Counted from the first letter of the stretch, positions 49,718 to 58,919 are shown. The stretch is 59,453 nt of DNA from Nitrospirota bacterium (GCA_021791055.1 JAJYXI010000072.1:1-59453); one strand, 5' to 3'. The notes: generated from the sequence alone by a model not told the origin. Made by a program: numbers and translations.

Positions 49718-49975
49718 TTACTTCCACATGCCCTCATCTATGGTCTCAAAGTCTTTTATTCGTTTCTGAAACTCAGCATACTCCTTATCGCTCCATGTGC
49801 CTGCAAGGTGATCGAGGTCGGTATGCACTACTGTCCGCGGCTTCTTTTTCAGCCCTAACTCTTCCTTCAGGATTCTCAGCAAAACAGTATTAATGCTCGT
49901 GCCTTCCTGTTTTGCCTTCTCCTTAATCGCCTTTGTCATAGAATCATCAAGTCCTCTAAGTGTTACTACTGCCAT
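49718..49975 (-). CDS. FitA-like ribbon-helix-helix antitoxin
   Basis: 85 residues. The N-terminal ribbon-helix-helix (VVTLRGLDDSMTKAIKEKA, then EGTSINTVLLRILKEEL) binds DNA, and the C-terminal toxin-binding tail is DLDHLAGTWSDKEYAEF. The start has a near-perfect AAAGGAGGT ribosome site. Unusually for this type, the antitoxin gene lies downstream of its toxin (14-base gap), though its ribosome site is far stronger. Confidence 0.87.
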   Translation of the reverse strand: MAVVTLRGLDDSMTKAIKEKAKQEGTSINTVLLRILKEELGLKKKPRTVVHTDLDHLAGTWSDKEYAEFQKRIKDFETIDEGMWK

Positions 49976-49989
49976 GAGTACCTCCTTTG

Positions 49990-50385
49990 CTACCCCCCAT
50001 TAAACAATATAATGCCGCCTATATCGTTGAAATGCTCATCGTAGGTGAAAAGCGACAGCCCATGCCTCATTGCAGAGGAAGCCACCCAGATGTCATTCAC
50101 AGGAATCGGCTTGCCCTTCCTCTTTAAATCCCAATAAATCTTTGCATAAAACTCAGCAGTTTCTTCATCCAACGGAAGGACATAGACCCGTGCAGAATCG
50201 AGAAACTGCTCAAGCTCTTTTCTGTTTTTAGCCTCCTTGCTGCCGCCCTTGAACCCACTCAATAGTTCACCTATCACAATTATGTTTACACCTATGTACT
50301 CAACGGTTCTGAACACCTGTAAAGCATGATGGTCATTCCTCTTAAAAGCGGCATAGGTATTTGTATCTATGAGAATTCTTTTCAT
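49990..50385 (-). CDS. PIN-domain toxin (VapC/FitB type)
   Basis: 131 residues. PIN nuclease acidic residues appear in ILIDTNTYAAF (Asp), VIGELLSGFKGG (Glu), VNDIWVASSA (Asp) and YDEHF (Asp). This family cuts RNA, often tRNA or rRNA. It is first in the operon with a weak AAGAAG ribosome site. Confidence 0.9.
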   Translation of the reverse strand: MKRILIDTNTYAAFKRNDHHALQVFRTVEYIGVNIIVIGELLSGFKGGSKEAKNRKELEQFLDSARVYVLPLDEETAEFYAKIYWDLKRKGKPIPVNDIWVASSAMRHGLSLFTYDEHFNDIGGIILFNGG

Positions 50386-50476
50386 ATTGCTTCTTTAGTT
50401 CAAACTCATAATGTGTATCTAAAAAATGATAGCATATTGATGGTATATTTTGCTATCATCCTCCTCCGTCTCTCCC

Positions 50477-50516
50477 GCGTTCAGCGATTGCGTGATGTGC
50501 GCTGATCGCTGAACGC
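50477..50516. repeat. Perfect 12-bp inverted repeat (GCGTTCAGCGAT)
   Basis: GCGTTCAGCGAT (50477-50488) is exactly mirrored by ATCGCTGAACGC (50505-50516). The right part has a 7-bp period (GCTGATC, GCTGAAC). It lies in a 287-base gap between the PIN toxin and the flavoprotein gene, in which I see no other gene. It may be a short-unit hairpin element or an operator upstream of the toxin pair. Confidence 0.7.
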
Positions 50517-50672
50517 TTTAAAATTAGAACCGTCTGTATCATCAGATGTCTTATTATTCTGTTTCGATTGCTCTGTATTGCTTTAGTTCTCATTTAATTA
50601 AACCCGTCAGGCTGTCGCATTTCCCGTTACTTTTTGTTTTCGAGTATTTTGCACAAAAGGTAATACGGACTT

Positions 50673-52064
50673 TTATTTTGCACTCAGCGCCCGTTTAGCT
50701 ATCTCCCTTGCTGCTATTACTCCTGAAGCCGATGCCTGAATAAGACCCCTGCTGACACCGGCACCGTCGCCAATGGCAAAGAGATTCTTTATCTCTGTTT
50801 CAAGACCATCTGTAAGCTTAATCTGCATGGAATAAAACTTCACCTCCACGCCATAAAGGAGCGTATGCCTTGAATTAATGCCCGGAGCAATTTTATCCAG
50901 CGCCTCAAGCATCTCCATGATATCCGAGAGATAACGGTACGGAAGGACAAAGCTCAAATCTCCCGGAGTTGCATCTTTCAAGGTAGGCTCCACTATTCCC
51001 TTTGATATTCTCTCATGCGTTGAACGCCTTCCCTTTATGAGATCACCGAGCCTCTGGACAATTACGCTTCCTCCGAGGAAATTGGCAAGCCTTGCTATAT
51101 ATGTGCCGTATGATATGGGTTCATCAAAGGGCTCTGTAAAAAAAGTGCTCACAAGGATTGCAAAATTGGTATTGTTTGTTTTCCTCTCTGCATAGCTGTG
51201 GCCGTTCACAGTCCATATGTCCTTTATATGCTCCTTCACTACCTCTCCGTATGGATTAACACAGAATGTCCTTACCTTGTCGTCAAACTTCTTTGAATAA
51301 AATATCAGCTTTGGCTCATAGGTAATACTTGTAAGAGGCTCAAGCACGGGTGCCGGCACTTCAACCCTTACTCCAATGTCCACAGGATTTTTAAGCAATG
51401 TAAGCTTGAGTCTTCTGGACTCTGTTTCAAGCCATTTGGCCGATGCCCTTCCCGGCGCAAGGATCACATAATCCGAGAATATCTCCTGGCCGTCTTTCAG
51501 TTTTATTCCCACAGCCTTCTTCTTTTCTACAATTATATGCTGTACATCTGTCTCAAATATTGCTGAAACCTTTCCATTGACAGCCTCCCTCATCCTTTTC
51601 AACACATCCCTGCACCTGTCTGTGCCTATATGTCTTATCTTTGAAGGAACAAATGTGAGGTCATTCTTTGCAGCAATGTCCTTTATCCTTGAGATTTCCT
51701 TTTCATCGCCGCCGTAAAGTTTATCAGGTGCGCCGTACTTCACATATATGCTGTCAACATAATCTATTAATGACTGGAGGGTCTTTATATCCACATATCT
51801 TGAAAGGAATCCGCCTATCTCAGGAGAGAGATTGAGCTTCCCATCGCTGAACGCTCCTGCGCCGCCCCATCCGCTAACAAGGTCACACTCAGGACATGAT
51901 ATGCACGGCACGCCCTGTGTATCCATAGGGCATTGCCTTTTGTCGATGTCCTTTCCCTTCTCGACAATGAGAATCTTGAGCTCAGGGGCCTTTTCAAGCA
52001 ACTCCAGTGCGGAAAAAATCCCCGCAGGCCCGGCGCCAACGATTATCACATCGTATTTATCCAT
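50673..52064 (-). CDS. FAD-dependent NAD(P)-type oxidoreductase/dehydrogenase
   Basis: 463 residues. N-terminal FAD site YDVIIVGAGPAGIFSALEL. A Cys-rich loop (QCPMDTQGVPCISCPECDLV) precedes GWGGAGAFSDGKLNL, the mark of a COG2509-like dehydrogenase family. GRASAKWLE and the C-terminal NLFAIGDGAGVSRGLIQASA complete the fold. The substrate is unknown. It overlaps surE by eight bases and is in the trpS-surE operon. Confidence 0.87.
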   Translation of the reverse strand: MDKYDVIIVGAGPAGIFSALELLEKAPELKILIVEKGKDIDKRQCPMDTQGVPCISCPECDLVSGWGGAGAFSDGKLNLSPEIGGFLSRYVDIKTLQSLIDYVDSIYVKYGAPDKLYGGDEKEISRIKDIAAKNDLTFVPSKIRHIGTDRCRDVLKRMREAVNGKVSAIFETDVQHIIVEKKKAVGIKLKDGQEIFSDYVILAPGRASAKWLETESRRLKLTLLKNPVDIGVRVEVPAPVLEPLTSITYEPKLIFYSKKFDDKVRTFCVNPYGEVVKEHIKDIWTVNGHSYAERKTNNTNFAILVSTFFTEPFDEPISYGTYIARLANFLGGSVIVQRLGDLIKGRRSTHERISKGIVEPTLKDATPGDLSFVLPYRYLSDIMEMLEALDKIAPGINSRHTLLYGVEVKFYSMQIKLTDGLETEIKNLFAIGDGAGVSRGLIQASASGVIAAREIAKRALSAK

Positions 52065-52815
52065 TACTCCTCCATGTCTTCTTTAAATATTCCAGCGCCT
52101 CATAATTCGTCAAATCCAGATGAATGGGTGTTATAGATACATAATTACCAAGTACTGCCTGAATATCCATATCCTCTCCATGCTCCCAGTAAGGCTTCCC
52201 TCCTCCTATCCAGTAGTGCTTATCACCCCACGGAGAATATACATCCTGTATAGCACTATCATATACCCTTTTGCCCTGCCTTGTAATCTTCATTCCCTTA
52301 ACCATATCCTTTCTCTGTACATTGGGAACATTTACATTGAGAAGTGTGTCATAAGGCAAAGATTTATCAAGTATATATTTCGCAATCTCTATAGCAAAAG
52401 GCGTAGCAGTCTCATAATGAAACGGCTTGTCTCCAACAAGAGAAATGGCAAATGATGGGACGCTTAAAATAGTGCCTTCTATGGCTGCGGAAACAGTGCC
52501 TGAATAGGTTATGTCATCGCCAAGGTTTGCACCCCTGTTTATTCCTGATGCAACGAGGTCAGGCCTTCCCGGAAGTATCTTGTGAATGGCAAGGGCAACG
52601 CAATCTGTTGGAGTGCCGTTTACGCTGAAGACATTTTCACGAAGCTCCTCGACTTTTAAAGGCCTGTGAAGCGTGAGGGCATGTCCCACTGCGCTTCTTT
52701 CCCTGTCAGGGGCTACAATATAAGCATCCCCTATCTCCTTCATCGCCTTGAAAAGGGCGATTATTCCGGGAGAATGGACACCGTCATCGTTTGTGACAAG
52801 AATAAGCGGCGGCAT
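52057..52815 (-). CDS. surE: 5'-nucleotidase SurE
   Basis: 252 residues. ILVTNDDGVHSPGIIAL carries the two metal-binding Asp, and APDRERSAVGHALTLHRPL, SGINRGANLGDDITYSGTVS and INVNVPN-like LLNVNVPN are the remaining family motifs. It removes phosphate from nucleoside monophosphates in stationary phase. It lies between trpS and the flavoprotein gene in one operon. Confidence 0.96.
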   Translation of the reverse strand: MPPLILVTNDDGVHSPGIIALFKAMKEIGDAYIVAPDRERSAVGHALTLHRPLKVEELRENVFSVNGTPTDCVALAIHKILPGRPDLVASGINRGANLGDDITYSGTVSAAIEGTILSVPSFAISLVGDKPFHYETATPFAIEIAKYILDKSLPYDTLLNVNVPNVQRKDMVKGMKITRQGKRVYDSAIQDVYSPWGDKHYWIGGGKPYWEHGEDMDIQAVLGNYVSITPIHLDLTNYEALEYLKKTWRSNG

Positions 52816-52827
52816 GAGTTAAGTTTA

Positions 52828-53823
52828 TCACACTCTGCAAGAAAGCCCCATTGCCTCTCTGACAAGTAGCATCGTCTCCTCAGCAATCTTTCCTGCCTTT
52901 TGCGAACCCTTTCTCGCTATCTCAAGAACCATGTCAGGATTGGAAAGAAGCTCATTTCTTTTCTTCCATATGGGCTCCATGTATGCAAAGACATTCTTTA
53001 TGAGTATCTTTTTACAATCAATGCAGCCAATGCCTGCTGTCCTGCATCCGTGTGCGACCTCTTCGAGTTCTTCCTTTGAAGAGAATATCTTGTGCAGATG
53101 ATAAACAGGCGATAATTCAGGCTCACCTTTATCCGTCTTTCTCTTCCTTGCAGGGTCTGTCATCATCGTCCTTATCTTTTGCTCAACAACTTCAGGAGAA
53201 TCGCTTAGATATATGGCATTGTCATAACTCTTTGACATCTTCCTGCCGTCAAGACCGGGAACCTTTGGAAATTCTGTAAGCAGACCTTCAGGTTCTGGGA
53301 ATACCTCTTTGTATAGATAATTAAACCTCCTCGCAATCTCCCTCGATATCTCAAGATGTGGAAATTGGTCAATGCCAACAGGCACATGCTTGGCGCGGTA
53401 AATAATTATGTCTGCTGTCTGCAGCACAGGATAGCCTAAAAAACCATATGTCGAAAGGTCTCTGTCTTTTAACTGTTCTTGTTTTTCTTTGTACGTGGGA
53501 ACCCGCTCGAGCCAGCCGAGGGGCGTAATCATCGATAAAAGAAGGTGTAGTTCAGCGTGCTGCGGAACCATTGATTGAATGAAGATTGTTGATTTGTCAG
53601 GGTCTAAACCGGCAGCAATAAAATTTATCAGAAGGTCCTGCGTGCTCTCCTTTATTGTAGAAGGGTCTGCATATCCTGTTGTGAGTGCATGCCAGTCTGC
53701 AACAAAATAGAAACAGTCGTATTTGTCCTGCAGATTTACCCAATTTTTAAGGGCTCCCACAAGATTTCCGAGATGAAGTTTTCCGCTTGCCTGCATGCCG
53801 CTCAGAACACGCTCTCTATTCAT
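52828..53823 (-). CDS. trpS: Tryptophanyl-tRNA synthetase
   Basis: 331 residues, class I synthetase. The HIGH motif is SGKLHLGNLVGAL and the KMSKS motif DGRKMSKSYDNAI. VADWHALTT and QTADIIIYRAKHVPVGIDQ shape the Trp and ATP sites. CRTAGIGCIDCKKILI at the C-terminal part holds Cys residues. First gene of the trpS-surE-flavoprotein operon, starting 41 bases from the MITE-like element. Confidence 0.97.
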   Translation of the reverse strand: MNRERVLSGMQASGKLHLGNLVGALKNWVNLQDKYDCFYFVADWHALTTGYADPSTIKESTQDLLINFIAAGLDPDKSTIFIQSMVPQHAELHLLLSMITPLGWLERVPTYKEKQEQLKDRDLSTYGFLGYPVLQTADIIIYRAKHVPVGIDQFPHLEISREIARRFNYLYKEVFPEPEGLLTEFPKVPGLDGRKMSKSYDNAIYLSDSPEVVEQKIRTMMTDPARKRKTDKGEPELSPVYHLHKIFSSKEELEEVAHGCRTAGIGCIDCKKILIKNVFAYMEPIWKKRNELLSNPDMVLEIARKGSQKAGKIAEETMLLVREAMGLSCRV

Positions 53824-53864
53824 ATCCCCTCCGTTAAATCACAATTGTTTCCCACCAATTTTGT

Positions 53865-54034
53865 ACGACAGATGGCAGGGCTGACTTGAAGCAAAATTTC
53901 TGGGTTCTCAGAGGGGCAAAGTAACGACTGCCCCTTACCTTTACATTAAGAAAAACAATTATATTCTATTTTACACTTTACCTGAATAAATACGACTAAT
54001 TAATTTTGCGAAAGGCAGACCTGCCATCTGTCGT
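53865..54034. mobile_element. MITE-like element with about 34-bp terminal inverted repeats
   Basis: ACGACAGATGGCAGG (53865-53879) is exactly mirrored by CCTGCCATCTGTCGT (54020-54034). Inside, the similarity continues: CTGaCTTGAAGCAAAATT on the left and CTGcCTTTC-GCAAAATT on the right (reverse complement), so the terminal repeats are about 34 bp. The 170-bp element has no coding capacity. It lies between trpS and the site-2 protease gene, in the 217-base gap. A GT on both outer sides might be a 2-bp target duplication. Confidence 0.75.
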
Positions 54035-54040
54035 GTTACG

Positions 54041-54709
54041 CTAAACCATATCAATCAGGCCAAGAAACAATCTTATTAAAGGCATTATTATATAACTTGC
54101 CATACCTGTTGCCACAAGTATTAATACAATAATCATTCCGAAGGGCTCAAGCTTTCCGAGAGCCTGTGCCTGCTTATGCGGCAGCAATCCCATGAGAACT
54201 CTTCCTCCGTCCAGAGGAGGAATTGGTATGAGATTAAAAGAAGCCAGTATCACATTAATGGTCACGCTTGCAGTAAGCATCATTACCAGAGGTTTGATGA
54301 CCTTTACCACCACATCATCGGACACAAAGGCCGATGCAGGGATTACTGCATATTTAAGAAATAGTACGCTTAAAATTGCCAGCAATATGTTTGTGGCAGG
54401 CCCGCCTGCTGCTGATATTGCCATGTCACGCTTTGGATTTTTGAAATTATAAGGATTTATCGGGACAGGCTTTGCATAGCCGAATACGAACTGCCCGTTG
54501 GTAAAAACAAATAAAAGCAGTGGCATGATGATTGTACCGAACATATCGATGTGGGCTATGGGATTAAGCGTAAGCCTGCCCAGCATCTTTGCAGTAGGAT
54601 CTCCCAGTTTGTAGGCAACAAAGCCGTGGGCAACCTCATGCAGTATGATGGCTATGAGAATAGGAACAGCGGTAATCGCAATCTGTCTTATTATATGTGT
54701 GAAATCCAA
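54041..54709 (-). CDS. Site-2 protease family (M50) membrane metalloprotease
   Basis: 222 residues, five or six membrane helices. The zinc motif HEVAHGFVAYKLGD lies near residue 24, and the second zinc ligand is in FNLIPIPPLDGGRVL. It is the short rhomboid-like M50B form without PDZ domains. It cleaves proteins within the membrane; the substrate is unknown. The MITE-like element lies directly downstream. The start is 23 bases from the pckA stop. Confidence 0.9.
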   Translation of the reverse strand: MDFTHIIRQIAITAVPILIAIILHEVAHGFVAYKLGDPTAKMLGRLTLNPIAHIDMFGTIIMPLLLFVFTNGQFVFGYAKPVPINPYNFKNPKRDMAISAAGGPATNILLAILSVLFLKYAVIPASAFVSDDVVVKVIKPLVMMLTASVTINVILASFNLIPIPPLDGGRVLMGLLPHKQAQALGKLEPFGMIIVLILVATGMASYIIMPLIRLFLGLIDMV

Positions 54710-54731
54710 GTCTTTGCTCCGGCCAAAACCA

Positions 54732-56393
54732 TTAGATGGGATTTAATATCTTATCTATCACCAATCGTGCTGCAACCAACGGGTCGATAAATGAACTTTC
54801 CATATCGTGGTCTATATCCCTTTTATTTGATAGATATGTTATTCGGTCCTGCATCCTGTTCCTCAGGAACTGAAGATACTCCGCATCCCTTGATGGTTTA
54901 TATTTTTTGTCGAAGTCAGAACCAAATATCTCATTTCCGTTCTTGGGAACCATAAGGCCAGGGAATACCCTCCACTCCTTCCATTCTATGTTACCCCTCA
55001 CCATTTCAGTAACTATCGTTAAGGATAACTCCTTTGGAATATCAACCTCCTGTCCCGGCAATCCAAAGGCATGGGTATTCATGATATAGCACTCTGTTCC
55101 GCTCTTAAATAGCTTTCTGAATTGCTGGCAGTCAACAGTGAGGGGATGAACCCTGAACGGATTGGCAAACGGCTCTATTACAAGCTTTGCAAGCTCCTCT
55201 TTCGGAACATTTTCTACACCCTTTGCCCTCATTGTACTAAGAGATGCCCCCATTGCAACAGCGAGGCCTATATCAGAAATCTTGCAGACAGGAGGCAGGG
55301 ATGGGTCTTTCTGGAGCCAAATGACCTTTCCGGGTCTTTTGCAAAAATCTGCGTGGTTAAACATGTCACGGGATTTAATGCAGCGGCCATTGTCATTTCT
55401 GATGTCTTCTGCAACGATAAACTTCTTGCCGGGCTCTGGCTCTGTTACAGCAACATTCTGCGCAGAGTAGAAATACTTGATGATGGGGTCTTGAAATGTA
55501 ACCGCATCCGTCTTATCGAAAAGGCTCGGTTCAAGGGCAACGGTAATATCGTTATCAAGGTCTATCAAAAACGCATCGTCATGGATAACCGTGACCTTTT
55601 CATTCTTCTTTAATGTTCCTGCATGGTCATGGCTGTTGGTAATAGAGGACTTCCCCGAGCCGGAAAGCCCGAAAACAGCCACAGGTTCATGACTGCCGAT
55701 GGTCTTTATTCCACCGTGACATGCAACCATGTTATGCCTTACACCCATAGTCCATGCGAGAGTCAATGTTCCTTTTTTTCTTTCGCCGAAATATCTCAGC
55801 CCGAGTATTGCAATACAGTTTTCGTCCTCATCGATTATCACAAGACCGTTGGGGAAATCAGGATCAGACCATTCGGGATCGGCAAATACGAAAATATCAG
55901 GCTCGTCCAACTGCCGTGATTTTTTGTATAAATCGCTCCATGGCTTCATCCAGGGAGTAAAGTTGATTCCCCAATCGAGCATATTCTTTGCGTCTGTAAC
56001 AGGGCTTAACAAATGCGCATTTATCATGAAATCTGAATGGAGTCCAACAATTGCTTCAAGCCATAATCCTTCACGCCTGTTGAACTGGTATACGGCTTCT
56101 CCAAGGATTCTCAGATATTTATCCCTGTCCTTACCCATCTCCCTGACAAGTCTCCTTGCCCGCGCAGTGCGTCCCACAATGCCGCCGTCATTGGATATCA
56201 AAACCTTTGCATCGCTTGGAAGACCGAACTGTGTAGGCTTATAAAACGGCTGCGATGTTGCCATCACCTCCGGCTGTTTGAGCGACAGCTTATAGAGTTC
56301 GGACATTGTTGTCTTTCTTACAGAGTTTGCATAAAATGCGCTTTCTATCATTGCCCTCCATGGAGAGCGTGGGAGTCTATGGATAGTTGCCAT
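54732..56393 (-). CDS. pckA: ATP-dependent phosphoenolpyruvate carboxykinase, divergent
   Basis: 553 residues. PEPCK motifs: FGERKKGTLTLAW, MVACHGGIK, P-loop FGLSGSGKSS (about 241-250), kinase-2 VIHDDAFLIDLD (about 269-280), and ALEPSLFDKTDAVTFQDP. GLSGSGKSS replaces the usual GLSGTGKTT, and the N-terminal half is less like the E. coli enzyme. It interconverts oxaloacetate and PEP with ATP. Alternative: a related nucleotide-dependent kinase of the same fold. RBS GAAAGGAAG precedes the ATG. Confidence 0.8.
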   Translation of the reverse strand: MATIHRLPRSPWRAMIESAFYANSVRKTTMSELYKLSLKQPEVMATSQPFYKPTQFGLPSDAKVLISNDGGIVGRTARARRLVREMGKDRDKYLRILGEAVYQFNRREGLWLEAIVGLHSDFMINAHLLSPVTDAKNMLDWGINFTPWMKPWSDLYKKSRQLDEPDIFVFADPEWSDPDFPNGLVIIDEDENCIAILGLRYFGERKKGTLTLAWTMGVRHNMVACHGGIKTIGSHEPVAVFGLSGSGKSSITNSHDHAGTLKKNEKVTVIHDDAFLIDLDNDITVALEPSLFDKTDAVTFQDPIIKYFYSAQNVAVTEPEPGKKFIVAEDIRNDNGRCIKSRDMFNHADFCKRPGKVIWLQKDPSLPPVCKISDIGLAVAMGASLSTMRAKGVENVPKEELAKLVIEPFANPFRVHPLTVDCQQFRKLFKSGTECYIMNTHAFGLPGQEVDIPKELSLTIVTEMVRGNIEWKEWRVFPGLMVPKNGNEIFGSDFDKKYKPSRDAEYLQFLRNRMQDRITYLSNKRDIDHDMESSFIDPLVAARLVIDKILNPI

Positions 56394-56416
56394 TGATGTT
56401 TCTTCCTTTCAAATGG

Positions 56417-56441
56417 AATAATAACTTAATTTGTTATTATC
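56417..56441. terminator. A/T hairpin between P-ATPase and pckA
   Basis: AATAATAAC and GTTATTATC are nearly self-complementary around TTAATTT. The hairpin sits in the 74-base gap downstream of the P-type ATPase and upstream of pckA, both on the minus strand. It could be a weak terminator or an operator for pckA. Confidence 0.35.
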
Positions 56442-56467
56442 TCAAATTGGCAGATAAAATGCAAAGC

Positions 56468-58543
56468 TTACTTCAGCAGGCGTGATGAGTTTAAGAATAC
56501 GAGGACATCTGGCATTACATGGGCAACTGCTGCCATTGCAGGTGAGAGGATGCCTGTTGAGGCAAGGGTGATGCCCACCAGATTAAAGACTATTCCCAGC
56601 GCAAGGTTTTGCTTTATGATGCTGAAGGTCTTTCTTCCTATCATCACTGCATCAGGTATCTGCTTCCACTCATCGCGCATCAACGCCACATCCGATGCCT
56701 CGATTGCAGCATCAGAGCCAACAGCTCCCATAGCTATTCCAACATGGGCCTGTGCAAGGGCAGGTGCATCGTTTATCCCGTCACCAACCATTAGCACGCT
56801 TCTTCCAATAGATATAAGTTCCTTTATCTTATTCACCTTTTCCTCTGGCAATAACTGAGCCATGACATTTTTTATTCCCAGTGACGAAGCAATGGCATTG
56901 GCTGTACGGGGATTATCACCAGTTAACATAATAGGCTCATCAAATCCAAGTTTCTTCAAAGAGCTTATTGCCTCAATGCTCCCTTCTCTTATAATGTCAG
57001 CCACACTTATAACACCGCACACGATACCATCGTGAGATAAGAGCAGGGCAGTCTTGCCTTCCTCTTCCTTTTCAAGAATATACTTTTCAACACCTTCTGA
57101 AGGTACTATGTTTTTGTTTCTGAGCATATCCCTGCTTCCAAGAATTATCCTTTTACCATTTACGGTGGCTTCTATACCCATTCCCGGAACAACTCTGTAT
57201 TCCTCAGGTTCCGGAACAGCGGCACCTATCTCTGCTGCCTTTTTAATTATCGCTTTTGCAAGGGGATGCTCCGAGTAACGCTCCACCGCAGCGGCACAGG
57301 ATATTATCTCTTTATCATCATGATCAACAAACCCTTCTATATCTGTCACTACAGGATCTCCCATCGTAACTGTCCCTGTCTTGTCCATCACTATAGTATC
57401 AACTTTGGCAAGGGCCTCAAGGTAACGGCCTCCCTTTATAATAATGCCCTTTTTTGCTGCCCTGCCCATGCTCGCCACCACTGCAAGCGGCGTAGCTATG
57501 GCAACTGTGCAGGGACATGCCACAACAATAACCGCAATGGCGTTCGTTATCTTCCATGTAATTAAAAATGTGAGGATAGCAATGGCTAATATTGCAGGCG
57601 TAAAATAAGCTGCAAACTTGTCGGCAATTTTCTGTACAGGCGCCTTTGATGATTCTGCCTCTTCAACAAGCTTTATAATCCTCGCATATGTTGTGTCCTG
57701 CCCTGTATGGGTTACCTTTATAAATAAGACTCCCAGTTGATTGATGGTTGCTGCATAGACTACATCTCCTTCCTTTTTCTCAACAGGTATCGATTCGCCG
57801 GTAATGGGAGCCTGATTTATGGAGCCTCTGCCAGAGATTATAACCCCTTCCACAGGGATTTTTTCTCCGGGCTTAACTACCACAATATTGCCTTTCTTTA
57901 CTTCTTCAACAGGGATTTCTACCTCTGCATCTCCCTTTTTCACCCTCGCTGTTTTGGGCGCCATGTCGATTAAATCCTTTATGGCCTTTCTCGATTTCTC
58001 CATGGTAAAGGAATCTATGAATTCGGATATAAGCATGAAAAAGGCTATTATTGCGGCAGAGCGGAATTCGCCAATAGCTGCAGCAGCCACAACGCCCAGA
58101 GCCATGAAGACATCAGCAGTAACAGCCTTTTCTCTCAGGTCTATGTATGCATGCTTTATAAGTGGATAACCTCCGACTGCAATGGCGATTATTGAAAAAA
58201 TATCGATTGGTGAAAGCCTCTTTGTTATTCCGGTAAGACTCAGTACAATCAGGAGAAAAACAAACCCTATTCTCAACAGATCAAATGTCCACTCGCCTTT
58301 CGCTAAGAAATTTTTTTTTGGGGCTTCTTCCTTTCCTGTTAAGACCTTATATCCAAGACCATTAATAGTGTCTATAATGGATTTCTCTTTTATTACTGAC
58401 GGGTCGAACTGAATATCTACCTTTTCGGCGCCGAGGTATACCGTGATCCCTTTAATTCCCTCATGCCGCATCAATGCCCTTTCTATCTTCTCTGCACATG
58501 CAGCACAGTCAAGGCCTTTTACTGTAAGATTAAGGGTTTTCAT
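56468..58543 (-). CDS. Heavy-metal P-type ATPase, probably Zn2+/Cd2+/Pb2+ (ZntA/CadA-like)
   Basis: 691 residues. One N-terminal HMA domain with GLDCAACAEKIERAL (C-x2-C). Eight membrane helices, with CPC in VVACPCTVAIATP. The phosphorylation site is DKTGTVT, with SEHPLAKAI (HP motif), MLTGDNPRTA and MVGDGINDAPALAQA. The last helix ends HVMPDVLVFLNSSRLL. The metal choice is inferred from the upstream SmtB-type sensor and from the DCAAC-type HMA. I chose ATG at 58543 with AAGGA upstream; an ATG at 58561 is also possible. Exports toxic divalent metals from the cytoplasm. Confidence 0.92.
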   Translation of the reverse strand: MKTLNLTVKGLDCAACAEKIERALMRHEGIKGITVYLGAEKVDIQFDPSVIKEKSIIDTINGLGYKVLTGKEEAPKKNFLAKGEWTFDLLRIGFVFLLIVLSLTGITKRLSPIDIFSIIAIAVGGYPLIKHAYIDLREKAVTADVFMALGVVAAAAIGEFRSAAIIAFFMLISEFIDSFTMEKSRKAIKDLIDMAPKTARVKKGDAEVEIPVEEVKKGNIVVVKPGEKIPVEGVIISGRGSINQAPITGESIPVEKKEGDVVYAATINQLGVLFIKVTHTGQDTTYARIIKLVEEAESSKAPVQKIADKFAAYFTPAILAIAILTFLITWKITNAIAVIVVACPCTVAIATPLAVVASMGRAAKKGIIIKGGRYLEALAKVDTIVMDKTGTVTMGDPVVTDIEGFVDHDDKEIISCAAAVERYSEHPLAKAIIKKAAEIGAAVPEPEEYRVVPGMGIEATVNGKRIILGSRDMLRNKNIVPSEGVEKYILEKEEEGKTALLLSHDGIVCGVISVADIIREGSIEAISSLKKLGFDEPIMLTGDNPRTANAIASSLGIKNVMAQLLPEEKVNKIKELISIGRSVLMVGDGINDAPALAQAHVGIAMGAVGSDAAIEASDVALMRDEWKQIPDAVMIGRKTFSIIKQNLALGIVFNLVGITLASTGILSPAMAAVAHVMPDVLVFLNSSRLLK

Positions 58544-58553
58544 ATTGTCCTTT

Positions 58554-58919
58554 TTAGTCATCTTCTTCTACATGCCTTAAGCATTCGCTAAAAAGATTGG
58601 TTATATGGTCGTCATCGAGTGAATAGAAGACCATCTTCCCTTCTTTCCTGTATTTCACAAGCCGCATATTTCTGAGTATCCTCAACTGATGCGATACTGC
58701 GGACTTTGTTGCACCCAAAAGATTGGCAATGTCACATACACAGAGTTCCTCTTGCGATAATGCAAAGATTATCTTTGTCCTTGTAGGGTCACCGAGAACT
58801 TTAAAGGTCTCTGCAAGACGCTGCATTGTGGCCTCAGGCTTCATCTTCTTTTTGACAGAGGACACCTTCTTTCTGTCAATGTAAGCTATCTCGCAGATTT
58901 CTTCTTTTCCTTTTTGCAT
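58554..58919 (-). CDS. ArsR/SmtB-family metal-sensing repressor
   Basis: 121 residues. Winged helix with LGDPTRTKIIFALS, the metal loop ELCVCDIANLLGATKSAVSH (the alpha-3N Cys pair of CadC/ZiaR) and a C-terminal alpha-5 site DDDHITNLFSECLRHVEE (D-x-H then H-x2-E). Having both sites resembles zinc sensors such as ZiaR. It should repress the operon until zinc, cadmium or lead binds. ATG at 58919 follows an operator; a TTG at 58946 would place the operator inside the gene. It lies directly before the ATPase gene. Confidence 0.92.
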   Translation of the reverse strand: MQKGKEEICEIAYIDRKKVSSVKKKMKPEATMQRLAETFKVLGDPTRTKIIFALSQEELCVCDIANLLGATKSAVSHQLRILRNMRLVKYRKEGKMVFYSLDDDHITNLFSECLRHVEEDD

